A stretch of 64,000 nt of DNA, from NCBI GenBank assembly GCA_964030785.1, contig OZ034967.1:63456613-63520612 (forward strand), given 5' to 3'. The DNA is from Siderastrea siderea (lineage: Eukaryota; Cnidaria; Anthozoa; Scleractinia; Rhizangiidae). Of this stretch, positions 44,700-58,900 are shown piece after piece (positions within the stretch are counted from its first letter, which is position 1; every line of letters starts with the position of its first letter). Both the position numbers and the translations under genes were made by a program. The notes below the pieces were generated by a model. The model had not been told where the DNA came from and searched no databases. It saw nothing but the letters and a program-made list of their open reading frames with translations.

Positions 44700-47600
44700 C
44701 TGAAAAGTGAAAGATTCAAAACAAATGAGGCCCAGAAATATGGAACAGAAGTAAAAAGTGTGGATGCCGGACAGAAACAAGGAACAGCAAGGTGGAATAC
44801 AACCAAGGAACATTTATTGTAGATAAGAAACTATAGTAAACAACACAGATAAAGCACACAAATAAGGAGGATAGATAAGAAACACAAGTACGGAACATGG
44901 ATAAAGAACACCTGTAGATATAAAACAGAAACAGAAGAATAAATAGGGAACATAAATATTGGAACGTCAAGGTTCGAATGGAAGAAAATAAAACTGCAAT
45001 CCCAAAGACAGCCGTCATAAAATATTTAAACACTTTACTATTATAATATAATTTTGGGTGAATGTTTTCAGTGACAGCTGAGAAAAGCGCAAAATTTGAG
45101 CCGTCAACCAAGGAGATTTCAAACTGTTTGTTGAAGCATCCCAAAAACAGCCAGTTGAAAACGTGAAAAATTCATGTATTAACTGACCCGTGCGACATTC
45201 AGACTCTCAAAGTTTGGCATGCGTCCATTATTCTTACCTGCACATCGACTCCTACGCTGATTGAATAGAACCTTTCCTGACCAGTAACACGGCTTCCGAT
45301 TGTCAGGGGGTCGCTGATGTTGAAATTCAGATTCGGGTACGACACAGAAATGTACAAGTTCGTAGCGTCTACTTCCTCTACCATCACGATACATGGCGCC
45401 TGTTAAGTGAAACAGATAATTGTAAAATAAAATAGTGCACTGCCTTTAGCTCGCCTCAGTCCTGACATTCCTAATCGTCTGAGAAAAAAAAGAAATTGAA
45501 AGTAATGCTGGGATATCTGTTAAAGAACGACTTCAGCAAGGGTAGTTTTCCTAGCCTGCTAGAATATTCGGTTTTTCCCCTGTTTTGTTGTTTTGTTTCC
45601 TTTGTTGTCGTTTTTCGCCAGGTGTCATGCACTCTTGCTTGAAAACATCAACTTGAAGTTGGTAAAAGTCAAAGTCAACATGATTGAAAATAAATAAATT
45701 AACTGAAGTCTACATTGACAAAATATAAAAATGTATTCAAAGTTGACACTGATCCCTGAATTTCTTTGCGTCGGCCAATTTACCTTTAATTATCAACTCA
45801 GTTGATAAATTGAGTGAACTATAAATTTCATGATTTCTACCTTATGAACTTAGTTAAAGAATCCAAATATTGTTTCTCACTTCCTTATTAGAATCCTGCT
45901 TTAAACAACCGGGCGGACCAAGAAGTTATCACACCTAATCGGTCCTTTAATTACACTCAGTCGTACTCAATCGGTCCATTAATTACAAAAGCTGTTTGTA
46001 ATTTCCACGCAAAAAATCAAATTGTTTTAAGAGTGACTTCCAGTAAAAATCAAGCAAAATCTCCCTTTTGCGGCAGTAGTTGAAAAATAGATTTCTTTCG
46101 TATTTTGCACATAATTGGGTATTGGTAAACCCTAGAAACCTGATGTGGTTCGTTTTTTCCAGAAGTGCTTTATTTTCGAAAGAAACGAGGAAATCGATTC
46201 TCGGGTTCGAGAGATCAAAATCACAGGAAATTCACCTTGAAAATCACTACTATAAACTTGCATCGCGCCGGTAAACTAAAGCGCAGAGAAAAAGATAGGC
46301 ACTCTCTGTCCACAGAACAAGTCTTTTTCATTAACTAGACAGTTGTGAAACAGCAGTAGCGAAATCTACTGAACACAAACAATTCCAAACTAAAAGGCAG
46401 GTTTTGATGATCACGTAGGATTTGGAACCTAACTTCTGTGAAATAATTTAACATGTGCAATAGTTCTAAATGGTCTCAATGCTCATTCAATAGACAGCAC
46501 AAACATTGAAATAAACCATACCTTGAAACTGGCCTGGGGTATCCATGCTACTTTGTTTGGGACCACTTCGAACTCAGCAAAGTTTAAACAAATGGGGCTT
46601 AGTGAAGTTGAATTTTGCCGTACACAAAAACACGGGAAAATTTGCTTCTTTAACCAAACTGGCTTGCTCTACTTCATTCTTGTTAATTTCCAGTGTTAAC
46701 ATTCTTTTGCGTTCCAAAACGAGGAAGAAAAAGCCCGAAATGGGCGATTTTCACGTTTCCTATTAAACTTCTATTCCTTCGTGTGCAAGTCTTGTTTGTA
46801 CATTTGTTTGCATTGCGTTACCAAATACCGTGACTAAATTGTGTAACCAAATTTGGATATATGATGTCACAGGTGTAGCATGTTAGATGTCACGTTTTGT
46901 CGGGCTCACAACGATAACACCAGCATCCTTCAATTTTTTTCTTTTCCCTCTACCTTTTTTGAGATCAACCGTGCATTTTAGTCTGAAGCCATCGTCAAGC
47001 ATCAAGCAACGACGAAGAAAAGAGAGATTGTGTAGCTTAACACGGAAATTTTGGTGTATTTCGGGATGCGGCAAAGTTGAACTGCATTAAGCCCCATTTG
47101 TTAAAATTCGCTGTGTTCGACGTTTTGCCACATACAGCAGCATGGATACCCCAAGCCATTTTCAAGGTATAGTTTAGTTCAATGTTTTTACTGATTATTG
47201 AACGAGGATTGAGATCATTTGGGGTTATGGCACATGTTAAATTATTTCACCGAAGTTAGGTTCCAAATCAGTTTCTACGTGAATATCAGAACCTGCCTTT
47301 TAGTTTGGAATTGTTTGTGCTCATTAAATTTCGCTACTGCTGTTTTGTAACTGTGTAGATAATGAAAAAGACTTGTTCTGTTAATAAGAAGTGTCTATCT
47401 TTTTTCCCACGCTTTAGTTTACCAGCGCGATGCAAGTTTATAGTACTGATTTTCAAGATTAATTTCCTGTGACTTTGACCTCTCGAACCCGAGAATCGAT
47501 TTCCTCGTTTTTTTCGAAAATAAAGCGCTTCTGGGGAAAACGAACCACATCTGGTTTCTAGTTTTACCAATACCCATTTATGTGCAAAATATGAAAGAAA

Positions 47601-50600
47601 TCGATTTTTCGACTTCTGCCGCCGAATGCTCGATGTTTACTGAAAGCCGCTCTTAAATATTTACCTTGCTAACACGTTTCACTGGACCGTCGGTGCGGGC
47701 ATCTTTGTGAAAGAAAACGTATCCATACTGAGTCTCATTTGCCCTGGGGCAGTGGGGGATTCTCACCACGTGAGCATTGCTGTCTTTCTGCATTACTTCG
47801 TATGATGGGTCTTCAGTCTGTTGTTTATCGGCCAACGCCTATAAGATAGAAAAGTCTAGCCTTAAGAGTAATTTCCACGCATTTTATAAAATCTTTTCTT
47901 AGAAAAAACCGAGCAACGGATAGTACCACATTTAAGTATTAATAAACGGCTTTTATTTGAATGGTCACACTTTAGGACTTTATCTTCAGACTCAAAAGTT
48001 TGAACCCCTTTGCACAGCGTTATAAACAGCACCACAGTAGCGTAGTGCTTATTGGCTTTCATTTACAGTTTTTAACGGTTGAACCATGCATTTTGTACAT
48101 CATAATACTGTACTACTAAACTACCACTAAACAAACTCTTAGATTAACACATAAAAAAGAAGCAGGTAAAATTCTAATTGATTACTTCTGAAAGGATCCT
48201 GTAAGGTATTATTAAGCTTTGAAATTTTCAATCATTTGTATGACATGTGGCTACTTTCACAGTTTTAATCCGTTTTAGTTTACTTTATGTTAACGTTTGT
48301 CAGCTCTCAGACAATAGTAATACTAAAAAGTGTAACTCGAGCACAAAATACAACGACGAAACACGACGAGTCTCACGGCTTCTGAAGGTCAGTCAAATAT
48401 TATTGGAATATTTACCGAAGATTATCAGACCATTTCTGAGTATTCCAATGTTCGTCCATAAAACCCAGAAAACCCTATCAGCCCGGTTGAGTCAACCAAA
48501 GAATTTGGAAATTTATCGAAGATCGCTCCAAGACCGTAAAAATGTAACAACCCATACTAACTTTAGAGAGTGGTGTAAACAGCTGATTCCTACTGACCCG
48601 AATATAAAGTTGAGGCTTGTTCACTAGTATAGTGTATTCGTAGCTCTCGTCATTCGGGTCGACGCCATGATCAAGCCATGCTGTGGCATATCGAGCGGAA
48701 GTATCTTTTCGTCCTCTTTGATCCCTGGATGTTTGAAGACCGATCTCAACATTGAGTCCTTGTTCGGCCGCATTTGGGATGTAATAACCATTCCCTATTA
48801 AGGTAAGAAATAGCAAAAGTAACTATAATTGTATCGATCATAACGCATGAGGACCGTGTCTAACTTTTCCATCCTAAGGAGTTATTACTGATGAGGTATT
48901 CAGGTAATCCGTACCGGAGAACGCAATGTCAAATACAGTTTCATGTCCGCTGAGAGGGTTGTTTCATGAGAGTCGAAAATCGGGTAGACCTTTTCCTTCT
49001 CTTGAAATGTGACCGTTGAAATCCAAGCGACTAAGCTGCAGTACCTTCTTGTGGACTGTTTGTTATGTTGGTTCAACTTTGAGTCAGAAGATGAAAACTC
49101 ACAAAAGTGTGACCGTTCAAACGAAATCCTAAATTGTGGATAACTTTCATTTGTTACTGTTTATTGTGCCGTACGATTCTGTGGAAAAAATTCTTAACGT
49201 TAAATTTCAATACAGTGGAACCCGGTTTTATAAGCAACAGAATAAATGTCTCTAGCTCGTGTTCTCTCAGGGAGATTAAACGTATACAACTTAAGGTCAA
49301 ACCAAAACAGGCTTGGGCCCGCACACGTGCTTAGCACAACGATTCAGTTATCTGTTTAAAGTAGCCTGTAATCTTGCTTTGCACTGGTCCTTCCAGTTTG
49401 GGGTTCAGTCAGACGGACTGAAAAATGAAAATATTCAGTGCTCAGGTGACCTTAAAACGAATTTAACTTTGTATGGAAGCGTGCCACTCGGATGTCCGTA
49501 AGGCGGGACTTCATTGTATTTTGTATTATTATTTTTTTAAGATGAAATTTGGAAATTTTATTTGGAAATTTTAATTTGGATTTCGAGCCCTTCGAAAATC
49601 AAGGGATTTTAATTGGTTTGATATCCTGGAATTTACCGTTCACATCTACAAATGTAGCTGCACCGCTTCCAAAGAAAGAAGGCTGTCTAGTTAGGTCTGT
49701 GCCGAGTGAATGAGTATCGGTGTTGACGTAAATCGATGAGGGATTGGAAGCATCCAGCAGCTTGTTCTGGAACAAAGTTGTCTGAAATAACAAAAGGTTG
49801 CCATGTATTAGCATTGCTTTCAAAGGCTCACACAAGAAAACGTATTAGATCAACAAATGCAACATTATGTTTTGTAATATGCTAGGTTTGTTATTGTAGC
49901 TTGCTATTGAAAATTCCCAAATGTTAGACCGTAGAAAATGAAAAAACCAGAGCGTCGCATTTCAATTCAAGTTACAAAGGAGTCGTCTGTTGATTAAGGC
50001 ATCATTTTTATCTCGTGGTTACGATAACAACTACGAGATATGGTAGTAGAGTTGAATACATTCCTGAAAACATCCCTAAGTTTTGTTTTCGCAAGCTCTC
50101 GCGTAGTTTCGCCAACGTTGGCGGGGTCTTCGGTATTCCTAAGAAAGAAACTTCACTTATCTTCGGGCTATGTCGGAGCCAGTTTCGTTATTTTTAGGCG
50201 CTGATGTATCAGATAACTAGGGTGTCTGGAGTTCCTGCTGTTTAGAGCGATAACTTGTGTCGTTTATCAACGATTTCGCGCTCAGTAATATTCAATATGT
50301 TGCCGTAAAGTTTGAGAAAAATAGTCTTAGATTAGAGCGAACAGCAATTTGTCCTTAGAATAGGTTTTTGTCAGGAGCATGTCGTGTATGGTGCAATGAT
50401 GGATTTTGCTGACGTGACTGAAAATGGAACTCTGTGTGGGAACATTCAATTCACCTTTTTCGTCTTCTGTTCATAACGGAGACTGTTATTCAAGAGAGAC
50501 ATGGAAAGGATTGTTTTAACAAGAGAAATCAGGAAACACGAATGGAATAATTGACATTAGGATATTCTATTTTAATGTAATACGAAGACGCTTGTTGAGT

Positions 50601-52136
50601 GTGCTAATCGAGCGTTAATGGTTTCGAAAACCTAAAGACTAGCTGAAATGCGGTTGAAAGACTTCGAGTCGGTCAAGAAACAACACAAGGAGGTCATTTT
50701 CAGTTTCCCGACTAAACTAGCGATTAAGTTCCATACACATGCTTATATTCTTCCACTAAAGTGGTCTGCTCGTAAGCCCACGAGATCTCTTCCGTGGAGC
50801 GGTTTATGGATAGTTTAAATTCTGGTTAGGAGTGAAATTTCACTTTTCACTCTCATGTACTTTAAGCGTCAAACAAACTCGCAAAAATGGGAGTTTGACC
50901 CTTTGTATGTGTTTATTGATTTCGCGGGTATTTAAGGCTGATTTACTGAGTGTTGTTACCATCTTTTTTATGGCGACCGGAAAGCGACGTATAAATTGGG
51001 CCTTCAAAACAATATAACGCCACGTTTAACCCTGCCTCAAATCAAGTGCCTACATAATAATGCGTATCTTTAGCTCGGCACGACAGAAATGCGACGTTGG
51101 AATGTGCTTCATAATTTCTGCCAAACAGTGTCACAAACCCACTGAACGTACAACGCAAATTCTACAGTCGATTAAGGCTCGAACCGTATTTCTGCCAAAT
51201 TTAGCTCATTTAAACAGGGCCAATAGAGAAGATCATCGCAAATTTACATTTTAACAATGACAGGAAAATTCATTTTCATATTCTCTTTGCCCTTTTTTGC
51301 CGCTGGGGTAAAGTCATAAAACGAAGCTCTGAGTTTTGAGTCTGTGGCTGATTCTGAGTGGGGTGTAAATGAAAGCTACTCGGCAATACCATTTCAGTGG
51401 AGTTGTTTATTTTACATGTTTTCCCAAATTCCAATTTAAGAAACCTTGTCTATGGTGGCACTCTACTATAGGAAACTCAAAAAATTATTCAGACATATTC
51501 TATGCACCTGAGTGATATGAGAATTGCTGTTGGTCGACGTTATTCCACTGCCGAGGCAGATGATGACAAAATCTGCGAAGAACACGCTCTTTTTAAAGAA
51601 AAAGTCGATGTTTGCTTGAAAGGCACCGGATTTCCACTTGTAACTAGTAGGCTGCTCAAAGTCCATTGCAAACACCCCAGTGGGATTGTCTCCTCCTCCG
51701 ACCAACCTGAGTCCACCAGCTAGTTCCCTAGGCTGATAATATCTGAGGAGATATTTTAAATTATTGTTTTTCTTTTCACACCTTCCTTAGATAGTTCACA
51801 TGCAAATCGCTAGACAGAAACGAGACAAGCATGGTCCTAAACATTTGTGTTTGAATATCAAAATGCACGGAGAAAATAGTTTCAATGATTACAAACAGGG
51901 AATTAAGCTGAGTTGGGAAGTATACAACCTCTGGTAGTAACTATCAAGTCATGGACAAGAAAAAGGCTGGAAAGCCATTGCTGCGTCAAATTATTTGCTA
52001 ACAAATATTTTAGAAAGTTGTTTCGTAGAAATAAATGCTATCGATTACTGTATACAGCCAACTCTAGCCTTGCGGACGGCCCCGCTACTAAGGACAGCAG
52101 CTGAATCCCCGGCAAAAGTTACATCAGTTTGACTTA

Positions 52137-52222
<86 letters not shown>

Positions 52223-55200
52223 TCTAGATCCCTATTTACAAAAATAGATCAATAGGGCTTAACAAATTAAAATAGTCACGGACTGTCACTATTACGGAAC
52301 TTATAGGCATCGAGCAGCACCTTTGAAGAATTACTAACGATAAAAATATTCTTCTTTCGTCTTTTGATATGGCCTTTACTGCTCTAGAGGGATTTATGCT
52401 TCTTCTGGTAGCGATCAATTATTTTCCTTCTTCTCTTTCTTGCAGGCCAGCTTTGCAGTGTCGCTCCCATGAATGGATTTGTATACAGAATCTGTCCAAC
52501 TATTTTTTCCGCCACCAATTTTATAAATAACTGTCTGAAATGTCCAGTCCTATACATCTGCAAATGATTCCTTTTCCACAAATTTCTACCCTCGCTTTGT
52601 AATTTCGTTTCACTTAAAAACGAAGAAAGTTCTCGATAAACCCCATGTTAAATGGCCAGCAAATGCCTTCAATGCAAGTAACTGCATAAAATGGAGGGTG
52701 AGGAGGAGGTCTATGTGCACAGAGCCGGCTTGGACGATATTTTAAGGACAACTAATATCTATGTTTTCTTGGTGAATTAAAATGTTTAGGTTCCTCCTTG
52801 AAAATGAATTCCTAAGAAATGTTACGTACTCTTTGTAGATAACCAAGAGGATCGGTGAAGGATAGATTCTCTAGTATACTATTATACTAAAACGCGTATT
52901 TCTGTTCTTTTATGCTCTTTACATGCAAAGTGGCTCTGGAATCGGCACTGCAGTCAATGTAAATGTAAATACGTGTAATTCCCCCACCGCTAATACAATT
53001 TTTAAAAATTTTTTCTCGTACCCTGCTATTACGGACTCTAGCTGTTACGGACACCAGATTGCGGTTTGGAGAGTGTCCATAATAACGAGAGTTGACTTTA
53101 GCTGATTTCTTCGACTCATCATTATTAGCTTGGAAGAAGGAGATCTTCTAAATAGGAACTCAATAGCTTGCTAAGATCTCATGCCATTAAAAAAAATTAT
53201 TAGAGCTCAAATGGTAAATAAATAATGGAAGTATGTTAATTTACAACAATTTTGTTGATTTTACTCAGTTCTATTTTTCGAACCACGACAAAGATGTGTA
53301 TCATTATCGTGATTAAACTGGTTTGAGTGGTTTGTTTAGGCGTGAATGGCAAGTTAGGGTTAAATCAAGCAAACCTGCGGTTCTCGCTCTTCAGCTGTTC
53401 AACTTCCAATTTGATCGTTGTAGTACCCGGATGTCTTGTCCAGTCCCAGCCATTTTCGATATCATGAGTTTGAAGAGCGGCTTCGCTGTTTGCTACAAGC
53501 AGCGCTCCGTGACTCTGGTAAAGCCCGTAAACATTATTACTAGTAGCTGACTCAAAGTCCCAAACGTAGTTGTTAAATCCCTTGACACTGACTGCCCAGT
53601 CGTCTCGTCGGTAGACAACAAAAGCTGCGTAATTTAAGGCCCAGAATCCCGTTGGAGAAGCCTCTGCCTCGATGCTCATAGCGCTTGCCTTGCTGTTGAT
53701 TTCCTCAATGATGTTGATGGAGCCGATCGAGTTAAGGTAGTAAATCGAAGTAAAAATTTTTCCGTCACCCAAATATTTATTAACAGCGCTTTCACCTGCA
53801 GAGAAAATTTTTAAGAATGTTTGTAAGCAAAAACGTCAGTCAGATAGTCAGTCGGGGAGCGGCAGATACTCAAACATTCAGTCAGTCTATCAGTCAGTCA
53901 GTCAGTCAGTCAGTCAGCCAGCCAGTCAGTCAGTCAGTCAGTCAGTCAGTCAGTCAGTCAGTCAGTCAGTCAGTCAGTCAGTCAGTCAGTCAGGCACTGA
54001 GTCAGTCAGTTTGTTTATCAGTTACATTAGGAGTTTGTTTATTTAGCGACATTAGAGTCGCAGTATTTCTTATTTCGGGAAGGCTTTTACAAGGTTCCAA
54101 CTTGTAGTTGCCTAGGCGTGTAGTCATTGTTAGTTCAACTAAACGTTTCAACTATCATTCTATTCCAGTGAAGGGGTTAAAAATCATGATATAAATATGT
54201 CAACTTGCAAACTCTTTCAGAACAGCTGTCAAAATAATTTGTAATTTTAACAGCAAGAATTACAGAAATGAGATGCACTGACAAAGTGCTTGGTTTTTAC
54301 TATCTAGGCGGCCCTGCTTACAGTCGTCCCTTAATTTGAAAAAATTCAATAAAATACACAAAACAAGCAAAACCTGTGTCGTATAGTCGCAAAAACAGCT
54401 TGACGTTGTCAGCATCTAGAGTGGTAATTTCCCCGAGTGAGCCATCCATTGCAGCGTTTGGAGCAGTGGCACTAATATAGGCATAGGCAGGGAAAGATTT
54501 CGACAGAATTTCGCGATCAAATCCCGGAAATCGACCAGAAACGCTGTTTGGAGAGGAATACTTCACGGAGACGATCCTCATGATCTCAAGTCCTTTCTTT
54601 ACATGTCTCCTGGTCTCGGCACCTTTTAACAGAAAATAGTAAGGTATAGCATAAGAGTTAACGGACTAATAAAAAAATAATTTTTCTTTCTGACTGGAGC
54701 ATATTGCCGACATTACTGGCTTAAATTCGAAATCTAAGCCAAGTGATCTATATGAAATATTCATTCAACGATGGAATGTTTACGAAAAACGAACAAGTGC
54801 TGGTGAAGGAAGATTTGTACGCATTTAAGAGAATCGGGAGTAAACCAGCATTTTTGAGCAAAGAAAAAGAGCTAAGCATTGCGTCAGATTTTGAGACCAA
54901 CACGTGTGAACTATTTAACTCCAAGAATCGATCCCGCAGTCACGTGATGTGAATGTGTAAGTCTGACCAGTTATGTCGAAGCTATTGATCAGTACTTTCC
55001 TTTGCGTTATTTCGTTTTTTTCTGGTGTGTTTGAAGATGTAATCCGAGAATTCCTTTACTAGGGAACGGGTTGTCTGAACTTTTGTATTTACACACACAC
55101 CATTTGAATTTAAGCAGTAACTGTCACTTTCCGCAAAGGGAGAGAAGGCAAGAGTATCTTACTAAATTCAAAAGCTGTTCCACTGAGGAGATACTGGATA

Positions 55201-55917
55201 AGAGCTGCCTTGTGCACAGCGTGAGGCGTGTACGCAGAGGCATAGTAGCTGTTGTGATGAAATCCGACGTAATCAGGCTTTAGGGTTCCTGCAAGTCCTT
55301 CATTGGGGCTAATAGCGTTGGCGTACCATCGGCCAAGTGCTTCCATGTCGCGGATTTTCGCCTGTTTTTCTTCTGTCGTACTTGTAGGCATCATGAGCAC
55401 AGCAAACAACCTAAATATAAAGCGCTTTAATTTACTGCTAAAAGATGCCTGTTTCGTTCTTAATCCTTCTTAAGGTGGCTAAGTTGAGGAGATTCTGCTA
55501 GAATCTGATTAAGACGTTGTGCCTTCTCTCACACAGAAAATGTTCCCAGAACAACGAGAGGTACATTTTCAAGTAAATTCTCTAAGGACCTGCAAAATAT
55601 GATAAATTTTGATTCTTGTTTAAATGACATCTTTTCTGCGTCGTTCATTTTAATAGTGTGAATCGAAGAAGTCATGGGGAAACATGAATCCAAAATGACG
55701 GAGATAAAATAAATGGATTACTAATACCCCATAATTGTATACATATTTTACAAAAACTGCAATAATGATCTCAAACGCAGAACTCTAAAAACTAAAAAAT
55801 AAAACAGAAATAAAAAGATGGTTTCCACTCCTCCTTTTTAATGGTTGGGATTGTAGTGTTTGTGAGTTTGCATGTTGTCTCAAGATCAGAAACGGTGTTA
55901 TTCCTCCTTAATTAAAC

Positions 55918-55980
<63 letters not shown>

Positions 55981-58900
55981 CCATCATCATCATCATCGCC
56001 TGTTTTCAGTATCACTTCCAGAAGCCGAACGATGCCGGTTTTTATATCAATGAAAGACTAAACTGATGATGGCCCAATTTTGTTAACGACTTTTTTTTTA
56101 GTGCACTGAAACCTAAACAATTGTCTTTGGCCACGTGTGATAAAGATGAAAACGGAAATTATCTAACCTCCAAAGGGAAATGGTTCTCAATCGATCAGCA
56201 GTTGTCCCAGCGTACTCAAATGGATCTTGATAAACCTCGCCGAAGTCGTTATACCACTTCATGGTAGCAACGTAGTCCGACTTTTTACCTACAGCTTGCA
56301 ACACTTTCTTCAACACATAAACTGCATTCATGAAGCCTGCTCCAGCGTTGTTCATCTCGTGATCCAGAGAACCAATCGCGCTGCCCTCAGTGAAACCTGA
56401 CGAAGTACAAAATAATTGCAGTTAAAGCAACCAACTAAGGTGAGAACTAAGAAATTTCAGGCTTCAACGGGATTCGAACCCATGTCCTTCGCTATTCCGA
56501 TGCACTATGACTTGGGATGTGAAGCCCCCGACAGTATAAGGAGCTCTTCTTTAACTTCTTGAATTCTTTCTTCTGCTGTTCATATGAATTCATTTCATAC
56601 AAAACAAAATACTGAAAAACAAATACACTCTACACGAAAGTTGGCTTTAAATAGATACTTTTTAAAATGAAATGTTTTAAGGAGCACTAGCTGAATTTTT
56701 TTCAGAATTTTTTAAAGAACTGCTAATTTTTTAAAGAACTGAACTAGGTTGTTTGTTTTTTTGTTTGCGCCAAAAAATAAAAATATTCGAAATTGTTACC
56801 GTTCAAATATAACCTATTGAGCAGAACTTTTAGTGCTGTTCATTTTTCAGGTTTTTTTAAGCGGGATGTAAAAAACTGATTGGCTCTCTCTAGAAATAGA
56901 GCTGAGGGTTCACCCTTAAGCCCCAAGAGTGACAAGCATCTAATTTCTCCTTACAATATCACCAGTTGATCAAATATACAGGTCATGAGAATAAAGGAAA
57001 TGATCACCAGACATGAAATGTCTTGATGTTTAATCAAATTCTCCCAACTATTAACATAAGAAATATATAGAAAACAGTGAGGAGAATGTGCATGTGGATA
57101 TTTGGGCTTAAAGACTAACCTTGATCCTCAATGTGCTCAAGGAGAAGCATCAGACGTTCCTTTCGCTTGTTATTCAGTTTGTTGATGGCTTCCTTGACTT
57201 GCATTTCAGTGTATGGTGTTGTTGAACCCAAGGCGTCAGTAAAATGCTGTTGCAATTCTGAGTCATCACCCGCTATTCGCTGGAAAACAATCAAAACATT
57301 TCCCATTTTCCACCCATGGAATTGTGTTGACAGAAAGTATGTTTTCGTTTCCAACCACTAACACCAACCATTCTTGTATAATATCATGTGCTAATCACGT
57401 GCGTACAGTCGGCACAAAGAAATGTTAAAGGCCACCCTGAAGAGTTTCACCTCAAAAGATTAGCACCGATGGGAACCCCCCACCCCCCTCCAACTGAAGG
57501 CAGTTGTTTAGTTTTCCTTTCTGAGCAATGTCATCTTTAACTGAATTGACCCCATGCCCTGCTGGTAAACTGGCAAGCAGTGACCCTAATACAAGGTCCA
57601 AGAAGATCAAGATCGCAAACTCTCAAGTGAAATGTTTCAAGTTTTTCTGCATTCCTTAGTGCACGGTTTACGTAGATGAGTCTAAGTTGCGAAATAAGCT
57701 CTGCATTAAATACTAATGACAAAGTGACAGGAAGAATTTTCAGAACAAAAACTAAAATGTTGTGAATACCATAGGAAAAAAGAATAATTGAACTAAAATA
57801 AGAGTGGCGGTTAAGTTACGATGCTTGATTTTAACCATGTTTTCTTTCTTACCTGCACAGCCGCACTCTTAGCATTAGCATCTCCGTTCAGATTATTTAA
57901 CTCTTCAGCAGCTACTTCATTCACTTCTTTGTCACGTGATCGTACGTGATAATCCAGAGCAAGTGGAAGCAGAACCTTTTGCACGACTCTACCAAACTTT
58001 TTCTCATCATATTCCGACCTGTCAGAGTACAGAGGGGTACCTAGATGATAAATTAGTGATAGCTCTCTAAAATTGTACCTTAACTTATGAGTAATAAAGG
58101 GCGTGATAATGAATCTAAGGTAACTTAATTTTCATACTGAATGTGTAAATTAAGTTACCTTAATAGTGACTCCAGATATGAAATGAAACAAGGAATTAGA
58201 AACAAACATCAGAGTTAAGAATGCTTTTTAAGTAGCTGTACAAGAATAACTATTTTTAAGCAAGCGAAGCAACTGCCTGTCCTAACAGATTTAAGGGGAA
58301 GTATTTATTATCCACCAGGATTTCAAGGAAAACTCAGGTTCTTAACTTTTTGACAAAACTAGTTGGAGTAAGTTGTCTTAAGTGTTCTTCAGTAATTTAG
58401 ATTGTGCAGTTACACTCTCTGACAACTAACTTATGGTTTACAGCAAGCACACTCTATCTTTTGCAGAATTTTAAACGTTGTGTGGCAAATACAGCTGCAT
58501 ACGCTCTCAAGTTCCTAAAGCTAGATTTGATTTACCTGTGATGACACCTTGCATGGTTTTGTTGATGTTCAGCGTAGCAAACTCAGTATTTGCCGCCTCC
58601 ACGTTAACTTGCAGAGAAACCCATCTTTTCTTTACGTTTCCGGTAAACTGGACGGAGCTCTGTGACTGCTTTACGAACCAGTTGTCCAATCGTTTCTCGA
58701 TCAAGGTCAAGTCAGCCAGCTTGGCCTCACTAGGAGTAGGTTCAGTGATCGCTGTGGGCATGGCCTGGTGAGAATAGAAAAAAAATTGAGTGGTAAACAC
58801 TTATCATGGAAAAATTCATTACTTTTGTCTCATGGAACTCTCCATATAACTGTCCAGAGTTTCCCGGACTGAAAAGTTGTGACTACGAAAAAGCCACTTG

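Noticed and set aside
48247..48627. 126-codon plus-strand ORF overlapping lyase exon 14
   Set aside because: Antisense to a well-supported coding exon; no independent evidence.
51508..51735. Acceptor TATTATCAG for lyase exon 12
   Set aside because: Using it gives an in-frame TAG within five codons; the acceptor seven bases upstream keeps the frame and the RYYQPRELAGG motif.
53838..54012. CRISPR-like array
   Set aside because: Simple CAGT microsatellite without spacers; same for the CAT runs at 681, 29984 and 55919.
53817..54107. Repetitive SQSVSQ protein
   Set aside because: Translation of the CAGT microsatellite.
57115..57361. Plus-strand ORF 57131-57361
   Set aside because: Antisense shadow of lyase exon 7.
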